A stretch of 64,000 nt of DNA from Tubiluchus corallicola (taxonomy: Eukaryota > Priapulida > Priapulimorpha > Priapulimorphida > Tubiluchidae). How positions within the stretch are numbered: position 1 is the stretch's first letter; each line of letters starts with the position of its first letter. Both the position numbers and the translations under genes were made by a program. The stretch lies in contig JAQGDQ010000024.1 in NCBI GenBank assembly GCA_030141605.1, positions 17,501 to 81,500 of the forward strand, given 5' to 3'. A model generated the notes under the pieces. The model worked only from the letters and a program-made list of their open reading frames with translations, was not told the origin of the DNA and did no database searches. Shown piece by piece: positions 21,173-33,161 of the stretch.

Positions 21173-22180
21173 ACCCTAATCCCAATTAACCCCAACACGG
21201 CCCTAACCTTGCCAAAATTAACTGTGACTTTTAAACTGTGACCTTTTTTTCTTAAATAAAACTGTAACTTTTTTGCAGTGACTTGAAAACCGGTTTTCAT
21301 GAAACTGTACCAAGACTGGGCTACTACGTACACGGTAGACACCAGGGAGTTCTATAATCGCCACCCTAATCCCAATTAACCCTAACATGGCACTAACCTT
21401 GCCAAAATTAATTGTGACTTTCAATAATAATCTTTTTTTATCTTGCAACACACGCACAGTTATCATACAATTAACTTGGAAAAAAATTGTCAAGAAAGGG
21501 CAGCGAAAGACCAATTGGTCATCTAATCAGCTGCCCTTTGATTAGTCATGAACATTTTTATAAGCGCTATGCTGTATTAGTGTTAGAACTGCTTATAATA
21601 AAAATTTAATTGTTACGAGTGATATGCTTACAACGTGTTAATACAATTCATACGCAGTAATAATAAGTGTATAATAAAAAAATCAAAGAAGAACTGAAAA
21701 TGAAAATCTGACAACGGAAACATAATAACAATGACATCTGAAATATACTTCATAACACAAGCATAATTCTCAGACAGTCAAAAATCAGGTTTATCTATAT
21801 ATTGGTATGTTGAAGTATATTAAATTGGGCGTTAATTTTCATGCACAGGCATAATGTGACATTAAACAGTGACATTTTTTCTTAAATAAAATTGTGACTT
21901 TTTTGCACTGACTTGAAAACCGGTTTTCATGAAACTGTACCAAGACTGGCCTACTACGTACCCTGTAGACACCAGGGAGTTCTATAATCGCCACCCTAAT
22001 CCCAATTAACCCTAACACGGCCCTAACCTTGCCAAAATTAAGTGTAACTTTTAAACTGTGACATTTTTTTCTTAAATAAATTTGTGACTTTTTTGCCGTG
22101 ACTTGAAAACCGGTTTACATGAAACTGTACCAAGGCTTGGCTACTACGTACGCGGTAGACACCAGGGAGTTTTATAATCC
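21173..22180. repeat. 190-bp tandem repeat, 3 copies, the middle one split by a LINE
   Basis: Units begin ACCCTAATCCCAATTAACCC at 21,173, 21,363 and 21,993 and end near GTAGACACCAGGGAGTTCTA. Each contains GACTTGAAAACCGGTTTTCA (a near palindrome) and GAAACTGTACCAAG. Copies 1 and 2 are 190 bp apart. Copy 2 is interrupted after TTGTGACTTT at about 21,415 and resumes at about 21,858. Confidence 0.9.
21415..21857 (-). mobile_element. LINE fragment inserted in a 190-bp repeat unit
   Basis: About 440 bp separates the two halves of repeat copy 2. On the minus strand it holds the LINE 3' hairpin GGGCAGC ... GACCAATTGGTC ... GCTGCCC (21,493-21,539) and ends in AAGATAAAAAAAGATTATTA. The flanks TGTGACTTT (left) and TGTGACATT (right) suit a 9-bp target duplication with one later change. 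No coding part remains. Confidence 0.75.
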
Positions 22181-22204
22181 CCATCATTCTCTGTGTGATT
22201 GATA

Positions 22205-22475
22205 ATGCAGCTAAAGTGCGACCGAGTGGCCTCTTCGACCAGCTATCGGTATCGGCGTTCGATTTTAATTACGTGTTTAATGACTGCTGGTTTCCACAGT
22301 CGATCTTCCCTTCCAATTATCCTCCCCGTTATAACCGGAGATGGCTGCTCTTCGTCTAACGACTTTTAATAATACAGGCCGATGCGGTGTGTGTTCGCTC
22401 ACTCTGTCTTTGAAAGCAAACCCTTAGTATCATCCTCATCATTAATCATCCTCATCATTAATCATCCTCTTCATT
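22205..22475 (+). mobile_element. tRNA-derived SINE candidate
   Basis: GCGACCGAGTGGCCTCTTCG resembles a tRNA-Ser-like A box and is followed about 40 bp later by GCGTTCGATTTTAA, a B-box-like motif. The body runs on to GGAGATGGCTGCTCTTCGTC and ends in tandem CATCATTAATCATCCT repeats (22,432-22,475), which fit a retroposon tail. This is motif-level evidence only. Confidence 0.45.
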
Positions 22476-22529
22476 GTCTCATCTATCATATTCGATTCAT
22501 CCACAATTGAAAATGTAGTCACTCCCTTT

Positions 22530-23115
22530 CAACTTGTTAAAAAACCGTCAGAAAAGAAATATTTCAAACGTACTGAGAGTAACACAGTTTGATAATGGTA
22601 ATCACCTGCATTCTTTTTCCACAGTAATCTTAATAAAACGTGACGATGCTCAACAGGTTACTGAACACCTTATAATCATGATCACAGTTTTTCTTAGTTC
22701 TCGCTCCATTTCATCTTTCATTCACTACTCCCCCCACATCACACTTTTTCTTAGTTCTCGCTCCATCTCATCATTCATTCACTACTCCCCCCACATCACA
22801 CTTTTTCTTAGTTCTCGCTCCATCTCATCATTCATTCACTACTCCTCCCACATTTATGTATATATTATCATTATCTCAATTATTAATCATTTCTTTAAGA
22901 TTTCCACGTACAGTTAAGCTATGCTTTTAGGCTCAAACTGTATGCATCAAAATTACTCTGTAATGTAATTTGCACATGTATATGCTGCATAAGAATCTCT
23001 TTTGTAATTACTGGATTATATTGCATTTATATTTATATTTACTGCAGTGGAAAATTATTTGTATTTTTATTATAACTGTAAGATGCAGAGTGGAAATAAA
23101 TAAATAAACTTAAAC
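22530..23115 (+). mobile_element. Dispersed repeat, copy 1 (unclassified retroposon 3' region)
   Basis: Starts at AAAAAACCGTCAGAAAAGAA and ends at GTAAGATGCAGAGTGGAAAT followed by (AAAT)n. It is collinear with copy 2 at 23,877-24,330 over several hundred bases. Polyadenylation-like AATAAA plus a short repeat tail suggests a retroposon. No protein domain was recognised. It differs from copy 2 by a local tandem triplication. Confidence 0.75.
22684..22857. repeat. 57-bp tandem triplication inside the dispersed repeat
   Basis: TTTTTCTTAGTTCTCGCTCC recurs at 22,688, 22,745 and 22,802. The related copy at about 24,030-24,080 has only one unit, so this expansion happened after the two copies diverged. 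The unit is a multiple of 3, giving a repeated 19-residue open frame that I do not consider coding. Confidence 0.92.
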
Positions 23116-23342
23116 TTAAAAAAAACTTGAAAATATATTCTTATATCATCCGCCCCCAATTAATCCTCGCCATTTTTTCCTTGCACGTTTTACTTCCTGT
23201 TTTACTTCCTGTTTTGCCGTCAATATAGTTACATCATATTTCTTAATGATTTCTAATACTGTCACGTGAGAGGCTTTTACATGGCTTCTTTTAATAGACT
23301 TGTTTGCCAAACACTTAGTACCGTTATAAGATTTATGTATTG

Positions 23343-23633
23343 TTTGTATTTTTTGTACTAATAGTATGTATTGTTCCATTTTTTCTACTAATAGTATGTA
23401 TTGTTCCATTTTTTGTACTAATAATATATATTGTTCCGTTTTTTGTACTAATAGTATGTATTGTTCCATTTTTTGTAGTAATAGTATGTATTGTTCCATT
23501 TTTTGTACTAATAGTATTATTGTTCCATTTTTTGTACTAATAGTATGTATTGTTCCATTTTTTGTACTAATAGTATGTATTGTTCTATTTTTCGTACTAA
23601 TAGTATGTATTGTTCCATTTTTTGTACTAATAG
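23343..23633. repeat. Minisatellite, 30-bp unit, about 10 copies
   Basis: The unit contains ACTAATAGTATGTATTGTTC followed by CATTTTTTGT, 30 bp. One unit has a 3-bp deletion (23,513-23,520, AGTATTATTG). Open frames occur on both strands because the unit is 10 codons long. On the minus strand the 10-residue repeat MEQYILLVQK runs into a 65-residue lysine-rich unique segment ending at 23,146. Confidence 0.94.
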
Positions 23634-23876
23634 ATACAGTTTAAACTAAAGCAGCACGCGGGATGAGACCAGGGCCAGATTATGACCTCTCTAGGCCCAA
23701 AGGCTAATGAAATTATGGGTGTCCCTCAGGCGGAACCATCCTCTAACTCGCCAGCACCGTAATTGAATGTTTTTACTCGTAATGTATTTTAGTAATGCAG
23801 CTTGAAGTGTACTTAAACTTATTGTAAATTGCTTAAATAAATTAGAATTGCTGTTTTTTGTCCCTTTTACCCCCTT

Positions 23877-24330
23877 TTAACTTTTAAAAAACCGTCAGAA
23901 AAGAAATATTTCAAAAGCATTGAGAGTAACACAGTTTGATAATGGTAATAACCTGCATTCTTTTTCCACAGTAATCTTAATATAACGTGACTATGCTCAA
24001 CAGGTTACTGAACACTTTGTAACAATGATCACAGTTTTTCTTAGTTCTCGCTCCATTTCATCTTTCATTCACTACTCCCCCCCACTTTTTTTTAAGATTT
24101 CCACGTACAGTTTGGCCTGTCAAGCTATGCTTTTAGGCTCAAACTGTATGCATCAAAATTATTCTGTAATGTAATTTGCACATGTATATGCAGCATTTTG
24201 TAATTTCTCGATAATAGTGCATTTATTTATATTTATATTTACTTAAATGGATAATTATTATCTGTATTTTAATGATAATTGTAAGATGCAATGTGGAAAT
24301 GAATAAACTCTCTTGAATAAACTCTCTCTT
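23877..24330 (+). mobile_element. Dispersed repeat, copy 2
   Basis: Collinear with 22,530-23,115, sharing ACCGTCAGAAAAGAAATATT, GAGAGTAACACAGTTTGATA and CTCAACAGGTTACTGAACAC. Has a single 57-bp unit and an internal deletion near 24,080-24,100. The tail is two copies of GAATAAACTCTCTT. Confidence 0.75.
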
Positions 24331-24754
24331 CTTTGTCTATACCAGGTTATCAAGAACACAGTTACACAAGTCAAACTCAACAATTTAAACCAAAGACACA
24401 ACACCAAACCTGCATAAATAAATAAAATACAGCTGGTCACCTCTTCGCGGATGCTAAAGAGTTGGCGTTGACTGGCTTCCATAAGATAAATAATAGTGTA
24501 AGGCCAGTGTAAGGAAGGGGAAATATTGACCAAGGACAATCTCTGGGCTTTGATCTACTTGTACATAATGGCGCAAACAAACAAAACGTGACTGCCATTA
24601 AGAGAGGAAAAGTGGTGAATGCAGCACAGAGTAGATCAATGGAAGCTCTTTGTCTGGACTCTGGACGTGGTTTCCCGTCTGTGTGGCTGCTGCGTGGAGT
24701 ATTAATTGCCAGTAAATTTGCTAAACGTTGAGTAAGAGTTTGTAGGCTTATCTG

Positions 24755-25912
24755 CTCAGGGTTGCCACTGTTTCAATTTGGAAGTTTGCTACTCTTTAAA
24801 ACTTTGATGGCTTATCTACTCAGGGTTGCCACTGTTTCAATTTGGAAGTTTGCCACTTCTTAAAAACTTTGTTGGCTTATTTACTCAGGGTTGCCACTGT
24901 TTCAATTTGGAAGTTTTCCACTTCTTAAAAACTTTGTTGGCTTATCTACTCAGGGTTGCCACTGTTTCAGACTAGATGTTTGCTACTTCTTTAAGACTTT
25001 GTTGGCTCATCTGCTCGGGGTTGCCACTGTTTCAGACTAGATGTTTGCTACTTCTTTAAGAGTTTGTTGGCTCATCTGCGCAGGGTTGCCACTGTCTCAG
25101 ACTGGATGTTTGCCACTTCTTTAAGAGTTTGTTGGCTCATCTGCTCAGGGTTGCCACTGTTTCAGACTAGATGTTTGCTACTTCTTTAAGACTTTGTTGG
25201 CTTATCTGTTCAGGGTTGCCACTGTTTCAGACTGGATGTTTGCTACTTCTTTAAGACTTTGTTGGCTCATCTGCTCAGGGTTGCCACTGTTTCAGACTGG
25301 ATGTTTGCCCCTTCTTTAAGAATTTGTTGGCTCATCTGCTCAGGGTTGCCACTGTTTCAGACTAGATGTTTGCTACTTCTTTAAGACTTTGTTGGCTTAT
25401 CTGCTCAGGGTTGCCACTGTTTCAGACTAGATGTTTGCTACTTCTTTAAGACTTTGTTGGCTCATCTGCTCAGGGTTGCCACTGTCTCAGACTAGATGTT
25501 TGCCACTTCTTTAAGAGTTTGTTGGCTCATCTGTTCAGGGTTGCCACTGTTTCAGACCAGATGTTTGCCACTTCTTAAAAACTTTGTTGGCTCATCTACT
25601 CAGGGTTGCCACTGTTTCAGACTAGATGTTTGCTACTTCTTTAAGAGTTTTTTGGCTCATCTGCTCAGGGTTGCCACTGTCTCAGACTAGATGTTTGCCA
25701 CTTCTTTAAGAGTTTGTTGGCTCATCTGTTCAGGGTTGCCATTGTTTCAGACTAGATGTTTGCTACTTCTTTAAGACTTTGTTGGCTCATCTGCTCAGGG
25801 TTGCCACTGTTTCAGACTAGATGTTTGCTACTTCTTTAAGACTTTGTTGGCTTATCTGCTCAGGGTTGCCACTGTTTCAGACTGGATGTTTGCTACTTCT
25901 TTAAGACTTTTA
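24755..25912. repeat. Minisatellite, 65-bp unit, about 18 copies
   Basis: CAGGGTTGCCACTGTTTCAG recurs every 65 bp (for example 25,146, 25,211 and 25,276). The first three units have a different middle (TTTCAATTTGGAAG) from the rest (TTTCAGACTAGATG), so the array has two homogenised sub-domains. No long frame runs across it because 65 is not a multiple of 3. Confidence 0.95.
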
Positions 25913-28085
25913 AAAAAAGACACGTTTATTTACACCGCATCTGTGAATGAAATTTCATTTACTTAAAAAAAGAGTTGAAATAGCACAGAGACTAAGGACA
26001 ATATTTAATATTAATTTTGTAGAAACCAATATGTTTTGCATAGAAGCGATGTTCATGCATAGTTAAACATGTTCGCCACGGCACACGCGTGTAAATAGCA
26101 GAAGAATGTAATCGCAAAAAAATCAATACTTCGATTTTTCTTCCATTGTCATGTTTTTATGTGAAATTTTCAGGTTTCAGAACTAATTCTGTAACAATGC
26201 ATGTGTATATACAGCTTCGAAACTATCCTCGGCTGCGCTGCTTGTGAAACTGTCTTATTTAATAAGTAAACGGCAGCCATTTATAACTGACACAGAAGAA
26301 ATACTGATAACGCTCACAAACGTTTTTTACATAGTTAAGAACAGCCACTGCTAGCCAGTCAGTGTCCATTGTCCACCAATCAATGCTGCCTACTTTTGTT
26401 TGCGGACAGACCTATATTGCTGATAATTACAATTGGACTGGAAACAGGCAAGGTATCATGTTTGTACAGACAGAAATCACTGACTCACTAAATGACAGGC
26501 TGACAGCTTTTTCATGAGCTGTTAACTGATGTTTTGGCATAAAAAACACAAACATAAACAGCTATTTTTGTTGCTGTTTCTTTATAAGCATAAGAGACAA
26601 CAACAGTAAACGCTACAACTCCAGCAACAATAGCTATAGCAACAGCAAAAACACGTGCAACGCTCTTAACAAACGAAACACGCGACGCTCATCATATAAT
26701 ACTTGTATATTCAGTGGGCATTATCTACCCTAGATAAGGCTTAAATAACATTGTAATTTATGGGCAAACAAAATGGGAGACAAAGCAATATTGCACACGC
26801 ATGCAGGTCACGTAGCAGGTTCATAATAGCGCCCTCACGAGGCGCTGATTAAACGTTAATATTTAAAACACCACATTTATGGTTTTTATTACCATTAACA
26901 ATAGCAAAGGGAAGTGACTTCCTTTGGTAAAAATGAAACGAACGTTGAACGAATGATATGACATGCATCATCAGACCATCCTAACCTCCTTTATATTACT
27001 ACTTCTAAATTTAGGCTGTTAACCACTTTTTAAGGTGGCTTACCAAGGGTGCGGCGATAAGTCCATCCAAGTGAATAATCAACGTGGATAACATTATTTT
27101 ACACGCATGCAAAGTCGCATTCGTTATAATTATTATGACAATAACCAGATACACTGTGAATATTAACTGTGTTCCAGCAACAAATCTGATGACGCAACTT
27201 GCCAATCAATAGTTATTGTACAATGAAATTATCCGAGGATGGGGAAATTCTAATTAAATTGCGCAATTAAGCAACCACAAGAAAACGTCAAGCATGTTTT
27301 TTCCCAATTATGAATCAAGAAAGTGGCCACCAAGAAAAATCACCATGTACAATACAGTAAAAATTGGCGTTCATTTAATTTGGCCAGGTGTTTTAAAAAC
27401 GTATTACTCGTGCTACAGTGAAAAATTGCTTTTAAAAAAACTTTTAGCTAACTGATAGACACGCGATCAAAAATGTTATTAACAGCAAATGAACTTTTCC
27501 AGTATAGACGCCGTATTGCTTTTATCGCAGACAGACTGCATGAAGTATGAAACGCCGTGCACAGATGAGCTATTTGTGAATAAGATCGCAGTGCTACAAA
27601 TAAAACCAACAACTCATAAATACATTTATGACGTCTACAAAAATGCTTAGGTGCATAAGAGAAGTAAATAAAGTAACCAACTCTAATGTAGAATCTCAGT
27701 TTGATTAATGTGAGATAGAGGTACTAATGTTTTTCCCACCCATGTTAAAAATCACGTAGCCCGATGCGCAGCTGTTTCTCCGGGAATTAAACTCAAAGGG
27801 TCATAATGAAACTAACTAGAAGTAGCAAACAGAAGTAAACTAACAAACAAACGTAAATAGCATAAACCAAATTTAGCTCGTGTCACCTTTGTTGTGGGTA
27901 TAAATGATAACAAACTTCAAGATGACCTTCAGTTTAAAGAAAGGGTACAGGTAACCTTGTCTGGCTTCGCTTATCATGTCATCATTAGATAAGTAACGCT
28001 TAAATTGCAAAATATACTGCGCGTACGCTGTCAGGAACTCATGAAAAGCAGTAAACAGGCCTGGGAGCGGGAAACAGGCCTGGGA
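25913..28085. other. Intergenic, no gene seen
   Basis: AT-rich unique-looking DNA with no recognisable exon, transposon end or RNA gene. The 64-codon minus frame at 27,011-27,205 lacks domain support. Confidence 0.45.
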
Positions 28086-28122
28086 GCGGGAGAGAGAGAA
28101 TGAGAGAGAGAGAAAGTGAGAT

Positions 28123-28180
<58 letters not shown>

Positions 28181-28284
28181 CAGGCAGGCATGTAGACAGT
28201 CAGTCAGTCAGTCAGACAGACAGACGGACAGACAGACAAACAGACAGACAGATAGACAGAGATCAAGGAGTGAAAGAGAGAGAT

Positions 28285-28325
<41 letters not shown>
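28086..28325. repeat. Compound GA / CAGT / CAGA microsatellite
   Basis: A duplicated CAGGCCTGGGAGCGGGA (28,054-28,090) leads into (GA)n, then GCAGGCAG, (CAGT)4, (CAGA)n and a second (GA)n to about 28,325. Minus-strand Leu/Ser-rich frames are repeat artefacts. Confidence 0.92.
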
Positions 28326-28326
<1 letters not shown>

Positions 28327-31300
28327 GAAATACAAAAAATCAGAAAAAATAAAAGCCAAAACATAAAATACACAATGTAAAATTAGATAACCGGAATAAT
28401 GGAATTGGCTAATATTTTTATATTTGAACTTGCATCCTATCCTGTCCACTTGATAAGAAATTCTGCAATACTGTAACAGAATAACAAAATTAATATTAAA
28501 ATGTTAAGCCAACGTTGCCAAACCATAATAATTAATAGATGGTTGCGTAAATAAGGTCATCTGGTCACATGTAATGTAAATACTGAAAATTAAAAGTAAT
28601 AACACATCGTTTTCATAGAACTTTTTCATCTGACAACCAGCCATTGAATAAATAAACGTCGGGCAACCGAGAGTTTGTGTGAATAACTACTAACTACAGC
28701 AAGGTTGATCAACGCAGCAATCAATACAATTACTGGGCTTCAAGCAATTCCAATGAAACCCTGTACTCCAATATCAGAATTCGACAGTAATAGTACTTGC
28801 CACGCAAGCATTTACGCCCGAGATAAAGCGTGAAACACGAGGATGCCCGAGAGCGCTAATTACTAACATTTTAAAATTTTACGTTCAGAATTCACATTTT
28901 ATGTGAAAGAGTGCCTAAATGAAGCCATTACCATTGGCATACAGTGTCACGATTCCGTTGTTATTAAAGTTATATTATATTTATAGTACAGCATCTTTAA
29001 GCACGTCAGAAGTTACAGTGCTATTGGAATAGGATCATTTTTTCACACCTCAAGGTGGTTTTCACTGTCAAAATGCAGTCAAAACAAGCCGACGTTTTGA
29101 TACGCGCACAGGTAGATCTGGTTAGAGTAAAAACCATATACTCTCAATCGTATTTTCAAAACAAGCAAGTTCATTCACAGTAACAACATAGTAAAACATA
29201 ATATACAAATGTATACAAAGTTACAAACAAGTCTTACTGTGACAATGCAATGCTGGACAGGACGCTATCGTGTGACACTGCCCAGTAAATAAAAGAAGGC
29301 TTGTGTTATCAAAAGGATTCACCCTTCAATAATGATCTATTACTGACAGTTGTATCCTTACTGGTCACTTAGTTACTATTTTACTGGATCAGCCATGCTT
29401 TCAGAATCCGAAACTTTACTATAACCTTGCAATTAACAAATTAATAAGGATCAAAACAACAGGTGCATAGACAGACACACAGCTGCGGGTATTTCTTTCA
29501 TACGTGCACCAGAACTTTGATAGATATTTCTCACAGTTTGAGAGTCTATCGAGAATTAGCACAAATTTCGTCTTTGGTTAAAAAACTAGTTTCGTGTGTA
29601 ATGGGTAATTAATAATCGCTTGCCTAGCGAATGAGGTAAAAAATGATTAATGATGGAATTCTAAGATCAATGGTCAACATTCGTATTAGAAGAGATCCAA
29701 ATGAAGATGAAAAGCGATTTAATGGCAAAATTGCTCCTATTTCACGCCCTTGAAGATGAAAAATGGAAATTACGCAAAATTAGTCAACACCTGTGCAACT
29801 TGAGAAACAAAAATTCCATGCCTAGTGGTAAACGATATTCGGGAATGTAAAAAATTGGAAAACGGAAATCGCACCTGGAAAACACAATAGCAGCATGTCG
29901 AAAGGGAATGTAACACGATGCACGTAATGGTCGACACCCAGGTTATCAAGAGACCTTGACTGTCGATAAGCATTTATTCCGTCCCACTTCCTCTACCACC
30001 CAGGACTCAACCTTACCTAAAGTGACTACCAACACATGCAGACCCCAAATGCATTGCGTAAGTTTTTGGTGCACCGTTTTTGAGAGATGGTACATTGGGG
30101 AGGGGGGTGAAAAGCTCTGGCGGTTTAGGAAATACGAAAGGCCATAGTAAGGCAATTAAAGTAATTTACTTATTGCTAGATCGGCGACAACAGCGTTGAC
30201 ATCAACCGAAATCATCACATTCTAGATAAAACTGACAGATTTATGTAACGCTAATGTATGACTGTTGCGTAAATTTATAAACGCGATAATGTAGTCTGTC
30301 CGTGTTACAGAGTTGAAACTGCTAGTTTGGACACCAATCGCACAACAACGTCGCAGTAATCGACAGTATACTCAAGTTAGCCATTAACAGCTGAGATCAG
30401 AAGTAAATCGTATAATCTGTCACCAAGCAATTATGCAAACTGCGAAAACTGCAGCTGCATCCATGGCAAGTTTCACTGAAAATATGATAATGAGTTATAC
30501 TATTGTATAGCCTGTACAATCAACGGTATAGGATTACTTATAGGCAGCTGTGACTTAACCACAGGGAGACATGCAGTTACACTTAACCACATTCGCTAAA
30601 ATAATGTCCTTTCAACGGGCACTTGTTAAACCGGATTAGAACAAGATTAGATTAGATTAGGGTAGATTTAACCAAATCATGTAGCTGCAATCCATTACGA
30701 AAGTCCACGTGTCACTTCAAATCGTGTGGAAGATGGAAACGGGTGTGGAGAGTACACATCAAGGGTTTTTTAGCAATGTCTTTCTACTTGGATGATTTTG
30801 CTTGTGGGGAAAATAATGTTATGCTGTTTTGTCCATATAGCTTTACTTACTTTTTTCCTGACAGTAAGTGTCAATTGTGTATGTTTATTTCAATTGTTAA
30901 TGCCTTTGGTTCAAAATACACTAAACTCATGCAAACTGTTATGCTCAGAAAGGTCAACTTCGGGTACAAACGTGTTACTGGTATAAACTAATCCATGTAG
31001 GTCAATTCCTGGCAGTAATTATTATTGTCCATGCAAGAGAGCAATCAATGTGTGGTAAATGGGCAGTGATGACAAGTAGGAAATTGAAGCCCGGTATTAA
31101 AGCAACACTCAACCGACACCTGCTTCGCGCCGTGCGGGCTTGTGCCTGCAATTATTGCGCTACTGGTAATGAACCCACGTGATGAGAATAACGAAAGCAA
31201 GCAGAAGTAATGCACAGCGTAACAGGTATAATAAACAAGATTAAGGCAGGCTGCATTGCAGACGTAATACAAGCCTGTGTACCCAAAACTGCTGACAGAA

Positions 31301-33140
31301 GCGTGTAGTCCGTTACACTACACAAGCATTGTACAAAATTGTTCTATGCTTCACTATTTAATATAGGACACGTGATTCGGATCAGTGTGGTGAAATCTCA
31401 GCTAGTTCCTAGTATCGAAAAACAATTGTGATAAATGATGTTTTACAAGTCCTAGGACATACATGTAGGGCACATTCAGCCAGGTAATAAAGTAGACAAA
31501 AGGTGTTTTATTAATAAGTACCTCAATGTAATTGTGACGAAACCAACATTATAATTACATAATAATATGGCGCGAAACATGCTCACCCGGAATCCGATCA
31601 AACGAGCTAATCACGCGCCAATGGAAACGGAAGCTGCGAGCGAAAGCTCGGATTTCTCAGTAATCAAACAACCGCACCATTTGAACAAGAATGCCCTAGT
31701 GAACTTTGCTTGGTTGAATACCACTACAACCATGCTTGAAGAATATCACAAGCCCACAATCAATACCGAATTAAAAATGAAATTATGTAAAGAAATTAAT
31801 CGGTGACAGACAGGAAAATTGTCTGGTTACTGGATTTTAATGTCATTCCTGACTGGAAATGTTGTTTGGTCTGGCAACTAGACTGGATTACTGAAAATCG
31901 GGCAATCAAACCCAAGCAAATCGAATGTCATTCAAATGTACTAGCCATAACCCAAAAAAGTTTGACACGTAACTGGTGATCTCTTTGTCATTAATCAAAA
32001 ATATTTGTGGGTAATGCGAAGCTATTCTATGAGCGGTTATTCTACTTGTTACACAATAAAAAAACTGGTACTATAATAAATTTATGTTTATATATTATAT
32101 ACCATTATTTTATTTGTTATATATAAAAAACTGATATTAAGATAAATTTGTGCACCTTTATTCAACTTATCACATGTAAAAAACTAATGCCATAACAGAT
32201 TTACCTATGAATGATTGAAACTGTGTGCTTTTCATCTCAGGACTTTATTAATTATTAAAATCTTGTTTTCTGCCAGGGATTAATAATTAACAAACATGTT
32301 TGTGTAATATCAGGTAACTCAGTGGATTTTATAATCTCTGCGTTTTCGTAAAAATCAGTTAGGGAAGGGCCACATTTAATTGTGGGATTTCTTTCCCATA
32401 CGAGCAGCCGCGCATTATATATATTTTTTATAGCATTTTTCGTGCCTATTTAGTGTTCGCTTTATAATTAGTGATTGGGATATAAAATATGTAATCAACA
32501 AAATATAGTATTTAGCATGCTTCCTTTTTTTCACTAAATGACAGTACACAATAATGCTCTGAAATTCATTGCTCTTCACTTTCTTTACTGTGTGGGATAT
32601 TAGATTGATCATTCTCACATTTGTCTTGGAGATTTATCTCACATTCTTGTCATTAAGAAATAATTAGGTGTTATATATGATAGAATTTGTTCGTTAAGCA
32701 ACAGCTAACTCATCTGGTCAAATGGTTGGGTGTTTATTTCCCTAGCCCTGTTTGCATCCTGGTTAATTAAAATCTTCCAGTTCAATAAATGTGCAATACT
32801 TCTAAGTAGTTGTCATCAAATTCACTTATCTGTCTAAACACTCTCGAATCACTAGCCCCCTTTTCTTTCCCTTTTGAGAACAAAGGTGCCTGTTTCTTCT
32901 GAATTAATCTAGGAATGAGATTGCATACAATCCCAATTTTACCAAAAGAAAAAAGTGCACTACGAATACAGTCAAAACACACACAGACATAGATGCAAAC
33001 ACATTTATTTATCTCAAGAACAAATTTATTTATATTTTAATTCTCATATAAAGCTGGACAATAAAAGGACTCAATTATTTAGCTTACTGCATTGTCTGTC
33101 ACTACTGCATATTCCTTAAAATAGTTTGCCTTTTTTTCAG
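28326..33140. other. Intergenic / 5' flank of the first LRR gene
   Basis: About 4.8 kb without a confident exon. It should contain the promoter or upstream noncoding exon(s) of the LRR gene at 33,162, since that coding exon is preceded by a splice acceptor. A 79-codon frame at 31,567-31,806 (MARNMLTRNPIKRANHAPME...) begins near a CCAAT motif but has no recognisable domain. A tRNA-like remnant (TCAAATGGTTGGGTG ... GTTTGCATCC) lies at about 32,715-32,760. (GATTA)n occurs at about 30,640-30,660. Confidence 0.4.
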
Positions 33141-33161
33141 GTTTTTCTTAGATGTGTCAGT

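Noticed and set aside
21173-22010. Interstitial telomere from CCCTAA-like motifs
   Set aside because: CCCTAA occurs only once or twice per 190-bp unit and is not in tandem.
31567-31806. 79-codon frame near a CCAAT motif as a small gene or the first exon of LRR gene 1
   Set aside because: No domain, and no donor could be joined in frame to the LRR exon. It is left as unexplained.
33126-33161. Twelve extra N-terminal residues for LRR protein 1
   Set aside because: The frame would start with TTG inside the polypyrimidine tract of a splice acceptor. ATG 33,162 gives a proper signal peptide.
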